Made by a program: the position numbers and the translations under genes. This document shows, piece after piece, positions 42,561 to 50,446 of a stretch of 64,000 nt of DNA (its first letter is position 1; the number at the start of each line of letters is the position of its first letter). The notes under the pieces were generated by a model that worked only from the letters and a program-made list of their open reading frames with translations, made no database searches and had not been told where the DNA came from. This DNA is from Actinomycetospora chiangmaiensis DSM 45062 (lineage in GTDB: Bacteria > Actinomycetota > Actinomycetes > Mycobacteriales > Pseudonocardiaceae), in NCBI RefSeq assembly GCF_000379625.1, contig NZ_KB903218.1, forward strand, positions 310,001 through 374,000, in the 5' to 3' direction.

Positions 42561-43883
42561 TCAGGCGGGCGGGGCGCAGACCAGTCGGTCGCGCCCGGCC
42601 CGCTTCGCCGCGTACAGGGCCGCGTCGGCGGCGCCGACGAGCTCGTCCACGCCCCCGCTCGCGGTCGGGCTCACCACGCAGCCGACCGAGGCGGTGAGCC
42701 CCTGGATGCGGTGGCCGCCCCCGGCACCACTGACGGTGACCTCGAGTCGGCCGATCCGACCGCGGATGCGTTCGGCGGCGACGCTCGCCGACGTGGTGTC
42801 GACCCCCGAGAGGAGCACCACGAACTCCTCGCCGCCGAACCGTCCGACGGCGTCGTAGGCGCGGACCTCGGCGGAGAGGGCGGCCGCCACCGCGCGCAGC
42901 ACCTCGTCGCCGGCGAGGTGGCCGTGGAGGTCGTTCACGGCCTTGAAGTTGTCCAGGTCGACCATGAGCACGGCCAGGCCGATGTGGTGCCGGCGCGCCC
43001 GCTCGATCTCCTTGGCCGCGATGTCGGCCCAGGCCGCGCCGTTCACCAGGCCGGTCTTGGGGTCGGTCCGGGACGCCTGGCGGAACTGGTCCACCAGGAC
43101 GCCGCGGTGCAGCATGATCACGGGGACGAGCAGGATCGGGACGAGCCAGGGGGACACCGAGGCCAGCACGGCGAGCGCGGCGCCCAGCGCCAGGGCGCCC
43201 AGGCCGAGGAGCGTGTCCGCCGGACTGGCGAGGTGACGGCGGACCGACGGGGTCGGCGCCGAGAGCAGCAGGATGATGCCGACGACCAGGCCGTGGTTCA
43301 CGGTCCAGCGCACCACCGCCGCGAGCGCGACCAGCAGGAGTCCGGTGGGTCCGGCCGCGGCCGTGAGCAGCCGGGCCCGGTCGACGTCGACGAGGACGAG
43401 AGCCGCCGCGCCGGTGCCGAGGACCACCGTGGCCCAGGAGAAGAACCAGCGGTGCACGGGCGGGTGCTGCTCGTTGCGGATCCACCAGTAGGCGAACGTC
43501 GCGGCCACCAGGACGAGCGCGGGGCCGAGGTCGACGAGCAGCAGCCCGGCGAAGGTCCACATCGACTTGAGGTCGATGAAGGGACGGTCATCCTGGGTGA
43601 TGCGGACGCGCTCGATGTGCCGGGCCGCCTCCGCGTGGACCGCGACCCCCAGGAAGAGCAGGCCCACGACGACCCAGTCCCGGGCGTCGACCGGACGCCA
43701 GGCGAAGGACGCGACGATCACGGCCACGGCGAGCACGTCGACGGCCAGGACGTAGGCGAGCGCGCGGGGCCGCAGCGTCCACAGGCTCCACCGGGTGGGG
43801 AGCAGGGCGACAGCGCCGGGCCGGTCGCGGCGCGTGACCGCCGCGGTGCTCCGACCTCGTGCTTCCGCACGGCGCGCGGTCAC
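42561..43883 (-). CDS. Membrane-bound diguanylate cyclase (GGDEF)
   Basis: 440 residues from GTG 43883, with GGGAGG eight bases upstream. About eight hydrophobic segments fill residues 30-260 (a MASE-like sensor), then a GGDEF domain: RTDPKTGLVNGAAW, LMVDLDNFKAVND and the active-site RFGGEEF. RAYD, five residues before GGEEF, matches the RxxD inhibitory I-site, so product feedback is likely. The enzyme makes cyclic di-GMP from GTP; the stimulus is unknown. No EAL/HD-GYP partner is in the window. Confidence 0.93.
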   Translation of the reverse strand: MTARRAEARGRSTAAVTRRDRPGAVALLPTRWSLWTLRPRALAYVLAVDVLAVAVIVASFAWRPVDARDWVVVGLLFLGVAVHAEAARHIERVRITQDDRPFIDLKSMWTFAGLLLVDLGPALVLVAATFAYWWIRNEQHPPVHRWFFSWATVVLGTGAAALVLVDVDRARLLTAAAGPTGLLLVALAAVVRWTVNHGLVVGIILLLSAPTPSVRRHLASPADTLLGLGALALGAALAVLASVSPWLVPILLVPVIMLHRGVLVDQFRQASRTDPKTGLVNGAAWADIAAKEIERARRHHIGLAVLMVDLDNFKAVNDLHGHLAGDEVLRAVAAALSAEVRAYDAVGRFGGEEFVVLLSGVDTTSASVAAERIRGRIGRLEVTVSGAGGGHRIQGLTASVGCVVSPTASGGVDELVGAADAALYAAKRAGRDRLVCAPPA

Positions 43884-44232
43884 GTTCTGTTGCCTCCCAG
43901 GCTCGGCTGCCTTCGGGTTCCGACGCCGGCGAGATGCCCGTGCCCCCCGATCCCGACTGGAATCCGTGGCACCTCGCCGGGGGCAACGGTACCGGGGGCC
44001 CCACCTGAGGCGACCCACTGGATCACCCTTTCGTGGCGATTCACCTGTTCAGTTGACGCCTGGTCGCCGCCTGGTCACCCAAAGCCACAGTTGGCACAGT
44101 GAAGTCGGCCGACCGCAGGGAGTCACCGAGCACTCCGACGCGGCCGAGCCGTCGATGTCACTCCAGGTGACGACACCTCGACCGTACCCGCGTCCCGTCC
44201 ATCACGGGGCGCAACGACGACAGGGAGATCCC
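43884..44232. other. 349-bp divergent intergenic region upstream of the repeat peptide
   Basis: No convincing gene. An open frame crosses it but its first part is antisense to the GGDEF gene. It holds a TTGACG (44053) without a clear -10 partner, a direct repeat of CACAGT (about 44086-44100) and a short inverted repeat GTCAC-N5-GTGAC at 44157-44171 that could be an operator. Confidence 0.4.
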
Positions 44233-44367
44233 ATGCGCCACGACGACTCGAACTGGGTGCGTTCCGCCGTCCACGGCGACGACTCGAACTGGGTGCGCGC
44301 CGCCGTGCGCGGCGACGACTCGAACTGGGTGCGTGACGCCCACTGGCGCGACGCCCACTGGCGCTGA
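44233..44367 (+). CDS. 44-residue peptide built of three 12-residue DDSNWVR repeats
   Basis: The start is ATG 44233, supported by AGGGAG five bases upstream. After MRH the protein is three tandem 12-residue units, each beginning DDSNWVR (44242-44277, 44278-44313, 44314-44349), and a terminal duplication of DAHWR. The first 18-20 bases of each unit are identical. There is no signal peptide, cysteine or hydrophobic segment. The repetitive, Trp-rich, short product resembles multi-core precursor peptides, and an MFS exporter converges on it, but no modifying enzyme is adjacent. I do not recognise a family. An ATG at 44155 would lengthen it to 70 residues but lacks a ribosome site. Confidence 0.6.
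   Translation: MRHDDSNWVRSAVHGDDSNWVRAAVRGDDSNWVRDAHWRDAHWR
44242..44364 (+). repeat. 36-bp tandem repeats in the small peptide gene
   Basis: Three in-phase 36-bp units starting GACGACTCGAACTGGGTGCG, then a 15-bp copy of the end of unit 3 (GACGCCCACTGGCGC). Confidence 0.9.
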
Positions 44368-44410
44368 GCGTCCAGGTCATCCGCAGGGCGGGACCTCTCC
44401 GGCGTCGCCG

Positions 44411-45721
44411 TCAGGCGGAGTCGGGGGTCCCCGCCGCCGGGCCGGCCTCCCGCGCGTCGACAGCCCCCGCGCGCGCCCGCCGCCACCCCCTCGCCATGAC
44501 GAGGGCCACCACGACGCCCGCCGCCCCGCCGACGGCCACCGCCGTCGAGGGGCTCGTCCGCTGGGCGAGCACGCCGGCGAGCAGGACGCCCAGCCCCTGG
44601 GTGACCCGCAGCGCCGTGACCGCCAGCCCGAACGCCTGTCCCCGCCGTGCGTCGTCGACGCTCGTCACGAACGTCGCGTTGGCCGGGACCTGGTAGGCGC
44701 ACGCCATCCCCGAGACGACCCACGCCACGACGAGCACCCACAGCGGCGGCCCGAACACGGACACCACGAGCGGGACGCACGACGCGACCGCCAGCGGCCC
44801 GATGAGCCGCGACCGCCTCGTCGGGGCGACCAGTCGCGTGAGGAGCAGGATGCCGAGCACCTGCCCGAGCGGGTTCGCCGCGAGCAGCAGGCCCACGGCC
44901 GCGGTCCCCGCCCCCAGCTCCGCCGCGTAGGGCGCCGCCAGCCCCTCCACCGTGACGACGAACGCGGAGATGCACGCCAGGCCGATGAGTGAGCGCAGGT
45001 GGGGGTCGGACCCCACCACGCGCGCGCCGGCCACCACCCGCGCGATCTCGCCGCGCAGCCCCGGCCGCGCCGACCCCCTGTCGGCGTGCCCAGCTGCATC
45101 GTCGGGAGCCAGGGCCTGCTGCTCCGGCAGCCCGCACCGCAGGACGACCGCGGAGACGACGAACGTGGCCGCGTCGACCGCGAGAGCAGGGGAGACCCCG
45201 ACGAGTGCGACCAGCGGGCCACCGAGGGCGAACCCCAGGACCTGCGCGACCTGGTAGGTCGTGCTGATGACCGCGTTGCCCGCGACGTAGCGGTCCCCGG
45301 TGAGCAGGTGGGGGAGGATCGCCGAGCGGGCGGCGAGGAACGGGGCCGCGAGCAGCTGACCCGCGACGAGGAGGACGGCGAGTGCCGGGAGCGGCATGCC
45401 GGGGATCGCCATCGCGCCCACCAGCACCGCGCGGGCCACGTCGGTGACGACCATGACGCGTCGGCGGGGGAACCGGTCGGCGAGGCCGGAGAGCAACGGG
45501 CCGGCGACGAGGTCGGGCAGGAACGTCAGCGCGTAGGTGAGCGCCGTGAGCGCGGCCGAGGACGTCCGGTCGAACACGAGCACCGAGAGCGCCACGCGGG
45601 CGACCTGGTCCCCGAGGATCGACAGCAGCTGCCCGGCCCAGAGCCACCGGAACGCCGGGACGGCGAGCGCGTCCCGGAACGTGGCGGGACGGTCGTCCTC
45701 CCGCTGATCGCCCCCCGTCAT
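44411..45721 (-). CDS. MFS transporter (exporter-type)
   Basis: 436 residues from ATG 45721 with a TAGCGT -10 box (45731-45736) nine bases upstream. About twelve hydrophobic segments. FRWLWAGQLLSILGDQVARVALSVLVF at the start and LADRFPRRRVMVVTDVARA after the second helix are typical of the MFS subgroup that includes macrolide/enterobactin-type exporters. A cytoplasmic loop follows helix 6 and a charged tail ends the protein. Substrate unknown. It converges on the repeat-peptide gene (43-bp gap). Confidence 0.88.
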   Translation of the reverse strand: MTGGDQREDDRPATFRDALAVPAFRWLWAGQLLSILGDQVARVALSVLVFDRTSSAALTALTYALTFLPDLVAGPLLSGLADRFPRRRVMVVTDVARAVLVGAMAIPGMPLPALAVLLVAGQLLAAPFLAARSAILPHLLTGDRYVAGNAVISTTYQVAQVLGFALGGPLVALVGVSPALAVDAATFVVSAVVLRCGLPEQQALAPDDAAGHADRGSARPGLRGEIARVVAGARVVGSDPHLRSLIGLACISAFVVTVEGLAAPYAAELGAGTAAVGLLLAANPLGQVLGILLLTRLVAPTRRSRLIGPLAVASCVPLVVSVFGPPLWVLVVAWVVSGMACAYQVPANATFVTSVDDARRGQAFGLAVTALRVTQGLGVLLAGVLAQRTSPSTAVAVGGAAGVVVALVMARGWRRARAGAVDAREAGPAAGTPDSA

Positions 45722-45915
45722 CGTCCGGCCACGCTAGGCGAACGGCGGGTCGAGATCCACGGCGCTCGTGCCCGCGACACGCCGAGGCACGCGGTGCACT
45801 GGCGTACCAGGGGCATCACAGGGCACACTGCTGCACCGGTTGGTCATCGCGAAGCCCGAGGACCGAGTTCGAGGACGTTGGGGAAGACGCTTCTCGTCTC
45901 GACCGGAGGTCAGCA

Positions 45916-46413
45916 GTGAGCACCCGTGGCGTGGTCTACGTCCACTCGTCGCCGCCTGCGGTCAATCCGCACGTCGAGTGGGCCATCTCGGGCGTCCTGG
46001 ACGCCCGTGTTCAGCTGGACTGGACCGTGCAGGACGCGGCTCCGGGACAGATGCGGGCCGAATGCTCCTGGACGGGGCCGGTCGGTACCGCCGCGCGTCT
46101 AGCGAGCGCGCTGCGGGCCTGGGGCATGCTCCGGTTCGAGGTGACCGAGGACCCGAGCCCCGGCACCGACGGCGAGCGGTTCTCGCACGTCCCCGGCCTG
46201 GGCCTCTGGCACGGCCGCACGAGCGCGAACGGCGACGTCGTGATCGGCGAGGACCAGCTGCGCTCCGCCATGGCCGCTGCGCGCCGCACCGGGCCCGACG
46301 CCCTGCACCACCGCCTCGACGAGCTCCTGGGCCGCCGCTGGGACGACGCCCTCGAGCCCTACCGCTTCGCCGGCGAGGGTTCCGCCGTGGGGTGGCTGCA
46401 CCAGGTCGGCTGA
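45916..46413 (+). CDS. DUF3145 actinobacterial conserved protein
   Basis: 165 residues from GTG 45916, with GGAGG about seven bases upstream. GVVYVHSSPPAVNPHVEWAISGVL, VQLDWTVQDAAPGQMRAE, ALRAWGMLRFEVTEDPS and AGEGSAVGWLHQVG match DUF3145, a single-copy family found across actinobacteria with no known function. Cytoplasmic. It is followed closely by a gene for an anchored protein on the same strand. Confidence 0.92.
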   Translation: MSTRGVVYVHSSPPAVNPHVEWAISGVLDARVQLDWTVQDAAPGQMRAECSWTGPVGTAARLASALRAWGMLRFEVTEDPSPGTDGERFSHVPGLGLWHGRTSANGDVVIGEDQLRSAMAAARRTGPDALHHRLDELLGRRWDDALEPYRFAGEGSAVGWLHQVG

Positions 46414-46435
46414 CCCGGACTGGTTCGATGTGGGC

Positions 46436-47020
46436 ATGCGACTCCTGCGGCCCGCGGTGACCGTGCCGATCGCCCTGGTGCTGGTGCTCGCAGCGCTCGG
46501 GACGGTCGCGGCACTGCTCGCCGGCCGGGCCGCCGGGACCGCCCGCGACGCGCTCGGCGACACCGGGCCCGCCCTCGCCGGGGTGGCGCTCCCCGAGGAC
46601 GGCTCCGCCGGGCCGCCCACCGTCGCGCTCTCGCCCTCGGCCGCCGGCGCCCCCCGCGGGGCCGAGATCCGCGACCTCGTGCAGCGCCAGGTCGACGCCC
46701 GCAACGCCGGCGACTTCGCCGGCTGGGTGGCCACCTCGTCGGCCACGTCGGTCGCCGCGGTCTCCCAGGCGCAGTTCGCGGATCGGAACCGCACCGTCCG
46801 CGTCGGCTCCGTGATCCTGCGCCGCATCGACCCCGTCGGCGGCGGCGAGTACGTCGTCCCCACCGGCTGGATCACCACGCAGGACCCCGCCGCCGCCCCG
46901 CCCGACGTCCCGGCCGCGCGGCTGTGCTGGCAGGTGTCGCTGACGATCGTGACCGAACGGGGACAGCTCAAGATCGTCGACCCGTCGGCGGGGAGCTCGC
47001 TGCGGACTCCATGTGGCTAG
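46436..47020 (+). CDS. Membrane-anchored protein with NTF2-like domain
   Basis: 194 residues from ATG 46436 (GTG 46430 also possible). One N-terminal membrane segment (VTVPIALVLVLAALGTVAALLAG), a linker, then IRDLVQRQVDARNAGDFAGWVATSS and RIDPVGGGEYVVPTGWIT, which look like an extracytoplasmic NTF2/SnoaL-type fold. Two cysteines near the end (RLCWQV, RTPCG) may form a disulfide. I do not recognise a named family. A strong hairpin follows at 47024-47065. Confidence 0.72.
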   Translation: MRLLRPAVTVPIALVLVLAALGTVAALLAGRAAGTARDALGDTGPALAGVALPEDGSAGPPTVALSPSAAGAPRGAEIRDLVQRQVDARNAGDFAGWVATSSATSVAAVSQAQFADRNRTVRVGSVILRRIDPVGGGEYVVPTGWITTQDPAAAPPDVPAARLCWQVSLTIVTERGQLKIVDPSAGSSLRTPCG

Positions 47021-47023
47021 CCA

Positions 47024-47065
47024 CGTGAGCACTAAGTGGGCCTATAGCCCCACTTAGTGCTCACG
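47024..47065. terminator. 17-bp perfect inverted repeat, GTGAGCACT type
   Basis: CGTGAGCACTAAGTGGG (47024-47040) and its exact complement (47049-47065) around the loop CCTATAGC. It follows the NTF2-like gene stop and includes part of a 39-bp sequence repeated at the fabF end. Confidence 0.85.
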
Positions 47066-47080
47066 AGCGAAGCACAGGGA
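47042..47080. repeat. 39-bp direct repeat, copy 1 (remnant of fabF 3' end)
   Basis: Identical to 47913-47951. Read on the minus strand it ends with codons for SLCFAREH and a TAA stop, the same last residues as FabF, so copy 1 is a detached duplicate of the fabF end. Confidence 0.9.
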
Positions 47081-47112
47081 ACCGGATCGGCCCCGCGTCA
47101 CTCCAAGCCCGT

Positions 47113-47909
47113 GTGGAGGAACACGACGCGTGGCAGGTCCTGCGGAACATCCAGAAGAACGTCGTCAGCCTGAAACAGGTGCTCGACCAACAGCTCACCG
47201 TGGACGTCGTCCGCGCGAACGTCGCAGCCCGGCGATGGGTGCTGTGCCCTACGGCTCCTCGGCCCGCGGATGCGACGGCCTCGTCGTCCACCGCAGTCGC
47301 GCGTTCGCGCACATCGGCGCGGAGCGCGACGGATTCGCGATCACGTCGAAGGTCGTCACGCTCATCGACCTCGCGGTCGAGGCGCCGACTGCCAGGGAGG
47401 GCATGCGGTTCCTGACGGCGGGAGCGGCTGCGGCGCGGATCGACCCCACGAAGCTCGTCGAGAGCCTCGACGTCCGTCGGCCGCGTCGGTACCGCAAGGC
47501 ACTGCGAGCCGCCGCCGAGCTCCTGGTCTCCGGCGTCGGTTCTGTTCTCGAGGGCGACTGGGCGGTGGACGTCGAGCAGGCCCACGGCCTGCCGGTCGGC
47601 ATCCGTCAGGTCCTGCACCGTGTCGGCGACAGCAACCGGTACGAGGACGTCGAGTACCGGATGCCACTCGGGATCCTCACCGTGCGGCTCGATGGCTGGA
47701 TCTACCACGCCAATCGGCTGACGGCCCTGAGTGACCGGGCCCGGGACAACGCTGCGGAGCTCGAGGGCCGTGCCCGTCTCACGTTCGGCTACGAGGAGGT
47801 CCACGGCGACTCCTGCGCCACCGCGCGCACCCTCTGGACCCGCCTCGTCCAGCTGGGCCGGGACGGCGAGTTCATCGAGTGCGCGCGGTGCGCTCGTGAG
47901 CACTGAAGG
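47113..47909 (+). pseudogene. Decayed AbiEi-type antitoxin-like / DUF559 protein gene
   Basis: The N-terminal piece (from GTG 47113) reads WQVLRNIQKNVVSLKQVLDQQLTVDVVRANVAARRW, the winged-helix start of actinobacterial AbiEi-like proteins. The family then continues in another frame with LVVHRSRAFAHIGAERDGFAITSKVVTLIDLAVEAP, EQAHGLPVGIRQ, VRLDGWIYHAN and a C-terminal CARCAREH. Sequence normally between the two parts (estimated 60-90 residues) is missing and the frame shifts near 47250, so the gene is broken. Codon use is less G+C-biased than in neighbours. It lies between the two copies of the 39-bp repeat. Confidence 0.7.
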
Positions 47910-47940
47910 GGGCTATAGCCCCACTTAGTGCTCACGAGCG
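47891..47940. terminator. GTGAGCACT-type hairpin shared by the ends of the pseudogene and fabF
   Basis: CGCTCGTGAGCACT (47891-47904) pairs perfectly with 47927-47940; an inner stem closes around CTATAG. Because the stem lies inside both reading frames, both converging products end in AREH. Confidence 0.8.
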
Positions 47941-47951
47941 AAGCACAGGGA
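47913..47951. repeat. 39-bp direct repeat, copy 2 (functional fabF 3' end)
   Basis: Contains the true last codons and stop of fabF; identical to 47042-47080. Confidence 0.9.
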
Positions 47952-49187
47952 CACGTTGTGGCCGCCGAAGCCGAACGAGTCGTTGATCGCCGCGTCGAGG
48001 GACACCTTGCGTGCCTCGCCGGCGACCACGTCGAGCTCGACGTCGCCGTCGAGGTCGGTGAGGTTCGCGGTCGGCGGGATCTGGCCCTCCTTGACCGCGA
48101 GGATCGTCGCGATCGCCTCCACGGCACCGGCGGCGCCGAGCAGGTGGCCGAGCGAGCCCTTGGGGGCGGTGAGCACGGGGTGGTCGCCGATCGCCTTGCG
48201 CACCGCGACCGTCTCGGCGACGTCGCCGACGGGCGTCGACGTGGCGTGGCAGTTGACGTGCCCGACGTCGGACGGGTCGAGGCCCGCCGTGCGCAGCGCC
48301 GCCGCGATGGCGCGGGACTGGCCCGTGCCCTCGGGGTCGGGGGCGGTGATGTGGTAGGCGTCGGCGCTGGTCCCGATTCCGGCGAGCCGGCCGTGGACGG
48401 TCGCGCCGCGGGCCTCGGCGAACTCGGCCCGCTCGAGGACGACCATGCCCGCGCCCTCGCCGAGCACGAAGCCGTTGCGCTTCGCGTCGAACGGACGGGA
48501 GGCCTGCGTGGGGTCGTCCCAGTCGTGCGCCATGGTGCGGGCCTGGCAGAAGCCGGCGAGCGTGATCGGCGCGATGCACGCCTCGGCGCCCCCGGCGACC
48601 ACGACGTCGACCTCGTCGGCCTGCAGCATCCGCCAGGCCCAGGCGATGGCCTCGGCGCCGGAGGCGCAGGCGGAGACCGGGGCGTGGATACCGGCCGCGG
48701 CCCCGAACTCGAGGCCGACGTGGGCTGCGGGTCCGTTGGGCATGAGCATGGGGATCGTGAGGACGGCGACCTTGCGCAGGCCCTGCTGCTCGAGCAGGTC
48801 GTCCTGGTTGAGCAGCGTGGTGGCGCCGCCGATGCCCGTGCCGATGATGACGGCGAGCCGCAGCCCGTCGACCTTGGGGGACCCGCCGTCGGTCGAGGGG
48901 TAGTCCCCGAGGTCGGCGTGCTCCCAGGCCTGCCGGGCCGCGATGATCGCGACCTGCTCGGATCGGTCGAGACGGCGCAGCTCGACCCGCTTGAGGACCT
49001 CGGACGGCTCGACGGCGAGCTGCGAGGCGAAGTCCACGGGCAGCTCGAAGCGGGCGTAGTCCTCCGACAGCGGGCGCGTCCCGCTGGCGCCGGCCAGGAG
49101 ACCGTCCCAGGTGGACTGCACGTCTCCGCCGAGCGGGGTCGTCGCTCCCATCCCGGTGACGACGACCCCCTGGCCGGCGGCGCTCAC
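47925..49187 (-). CDS. fabF: Beta-ketoacyl-ACP synthase II (FabF/KasA type)
   Basis: Condensing enzyme that elongates acyl-ACP with malonyl-ACP. 420 residues from GTG 49187, overlapping the acpP stop by GTGA. VVVTGMGATTPLGGD starts the protein. The active-site cysteine is in PVSACASGAEA and the histidines in NCHATSTPVGD and GSLGHLLGAAGAV; FGFGGHNVSL is near the end. It is the last gene of the fabD-fabH-acpP-fabF operon. Mycobacteria have two such genes (kasA, kasB) here; only one is present. Its last codons are part of the 39-bp repeat. Confidence 0.95.
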   Translation of the reverse strand: MSAAGQGVVVTGMGATTPLGGDVQSTWDGLLAGASGTRPLSEDYARFELPVDFASQLAVEPSEVLKRVELRRLDRSEQVAIIAARQAWEHADLGDYPSTDGGSPKVDGLRLAVIIGTGIGGATTLLNQDDLLEQQGLRKVAVLTIPMLMPNGPAAHVGLEFGAAAGIHAPVSACASGAEAIAWAWRMLQADEVDVVVAGGAEACIAPITLAGFCQARTMAHDWDDPTQASRPFDAKRNGFVLGEGAGMVVLERAEFAEARGATVHGRLAGIGTSADAYHITAPDPEGTGQSRAIAAALRTAGLDPSDVGHVNCHATSTPVGDVAETVAVRKAIGDHPVLTAPKGSLGHLLGAAGAVEAIATILAVKEGQIPPTANLTDLDGDVELDVVAGEARKVSLDAAINDSFGFGGHNVSLCFAREH

Positions 49188-49426
49188 GAGTGGGAGGAGA
49201 TGTAGTCGACGGCGTCGGACACGGTGGTGAGCTTCGCGAGCTCGTCGTCCGGGATCTTCACCCCGAACTTGTCCTCGGCCTGCACGGCGATCTCGACCAT
49301 GGAGAGCGAGTCGATGTCGAGGTCGTCGACGAACGACTTCTCCGGGGTCACCTCGGAGGCGTCGACGCCGGCCACCTCCTCGACGATGCTCGCGAGGTCG
49401 GGGAGGATCTCTTCCTTGGAAGCCAC
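49184..49426 (-). CDS. acpP: Acyl carrier protein
   Basis: 80 residues from ATG 49426, with GGAAAGGAAA upstream. It is acidic and helical, with phosphopantetheine site DLDIDSLSMVEIAVQAE (Ser about 41) and DAVDYISS at the end. It carries growing acyl chains for FabH and FabF, whose genes flank it. The stop overlaps the fabF start by 4 bp. The short tail resembles Streptomyces ACP more than the long mycobacterial AcpM. Confidence 0.96.
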   Translation of the reverse strand: MASKEEILPDLASIVEEVAGVDASEVTPEKSFVDDLDIDSLSMVEIAVQAEDKFGVKIPDDELAKLTTVSDAVDYISSHS

Positions 49427-49462
49427 TCGGTTTCCTTTCCTTGGAGGTGGTGCAGCCGGAGA

Positions 49463-50446
49463 CTAGGGGAGGACGACGACCTGGCCGCCGTACGACAGGC
49501 CGGCTCCGAACCCGACCAGCAGGGCGATGTCCCCGGAGCGCACGCGCCCCGCGGCGCGCATGTGGTCGATCGCCATGGGGATCGACGCGGAGCTGGTGTT
49601 GCCGGAGTACACGATGTCGTCGGCGACCACGAGGTCGTCGCGCGCACCCTCGGAGCGCAGCTTCTTGGCGATCGCCTCGACGATCCGGAGGTTCGCCTGG
49701 TGCGGCACGAGGACGTCGATGTCGGCCGGGGTCAGGCCCGCCCGCTCGACGGCCTTCAGCGCGACCGGCGCGATCTTCGTGGTGGCCCAGCGGAAGACCG
49801 CCTGGCCCTCCTGGCGCAGGTAGTTCTGCTCGTCGATCCCGATGGTCTTGACGAGGTCGCCGGCCGCCCCGAGCACGACGGGACCGACCCCGACCTCCTC
49901 GGGGGTCTCGGCGGCGGTGAGCACGGCGGCCCCGGCGGCGTCGGCGAAGATGATGCAGACGCTGCGGTCGTCCATGTCGAGCCAGTCGGTGAGCTTCTCC
50001 GACCCGACGACGAGGACGTTGCGGGCGCTGCCCGCGCGGATCATGTCGGAGCCCACGCCGACGCCGTAGCAGAAGCCGGCGCACGCGGCGTTGAGGTCGA
50101 ACGCCGCGATCCCGTTCACCCCGACCCGGTCGGAGAGCTGGGCCGCCGCGTTCGGGATCGGGTTGGGCATCGTGCAGGTGGCGACGATGACGGCGTCGAG
50201 GTCGGTCGGGGCCAGCCCGGCGTCGGCCAGGGCCTTCGACCCGGCGTCGGCGCCCATCGACACCACGGAGTCGGTGTCCGCGGCGAACCGGCGCTCGGCG
50301 ATGCCGACCCGGCTGCGGATCCACGCGTCGTTGGTCTCGACGCGCTGGGCGAGCTCGTCGTTGGTGACCACGCGGTCGGGCTGGGAACTCCCCAGACCGA
50401 TGATGCGGGCCCCGGCGACCGGGGGCGCGGTACGCAGCGAGGTCAC
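49463..50446 (-). CDS. fabH: Beta-ketoacyl-ACP synthase III FabH
   Basis: Starts fatty-acid synthesis by condensing an acyl-CoA primer with malonyl-ACP. 327 residues from GTG 50446, overlapping the fabD stop. The catalytic triad is visible: cysteine in LNAACAGFCYG, histidine in VPHQANLRI and asparagine in VYSGNTSSAS. GARIIGLGSSQPDRVVTN is the usual start. Its place between fabD and acpP is the Streptomyces arrangement. Confidence 0.95.
   Translation of the reverse strand: MTSLRTAPPVAGARIIGLGSSQPDRVVTNDELAQRVETNDAWIRSRVGIAERRFAADTDSVVSMGADAGSKALADAGLAPTDLDAVIVATCTMPNPIPNAAAQLSDRVGVNGIAAFDLNAACAGFCYGVGVGSDMIRAGSARNVLVVGSEKLTDWLDMDDRSVCIIFADAAGAAVLTAAETPEEVGVGPVVLGAAGDLVKTIGIDEQNYLRQEGQAVFRWATTKIAPVALKAVERAGLTPADIDVLVPHQANLRIVEAIAKKLRSEGARDDLVVADDIVYSGNTSSASIPMAIDHMRAAGRVRSGDIALLVGFGAGLSYGGQVVVLP

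Noticed and set aside
43795-44232. N-terminal extension of the repeat peptide
   Set aside because: It is largely antisense to the GGDEF gene and lacks a ribosome site; ATG 44233 has one.
47042-47951. Insertion sequence or composite transposon
   Set aside because: No transposase gene and no terminal inverted repeats specific to an element; only the 39-bp direct repeats and a decayed AbiEi-like gene are present.
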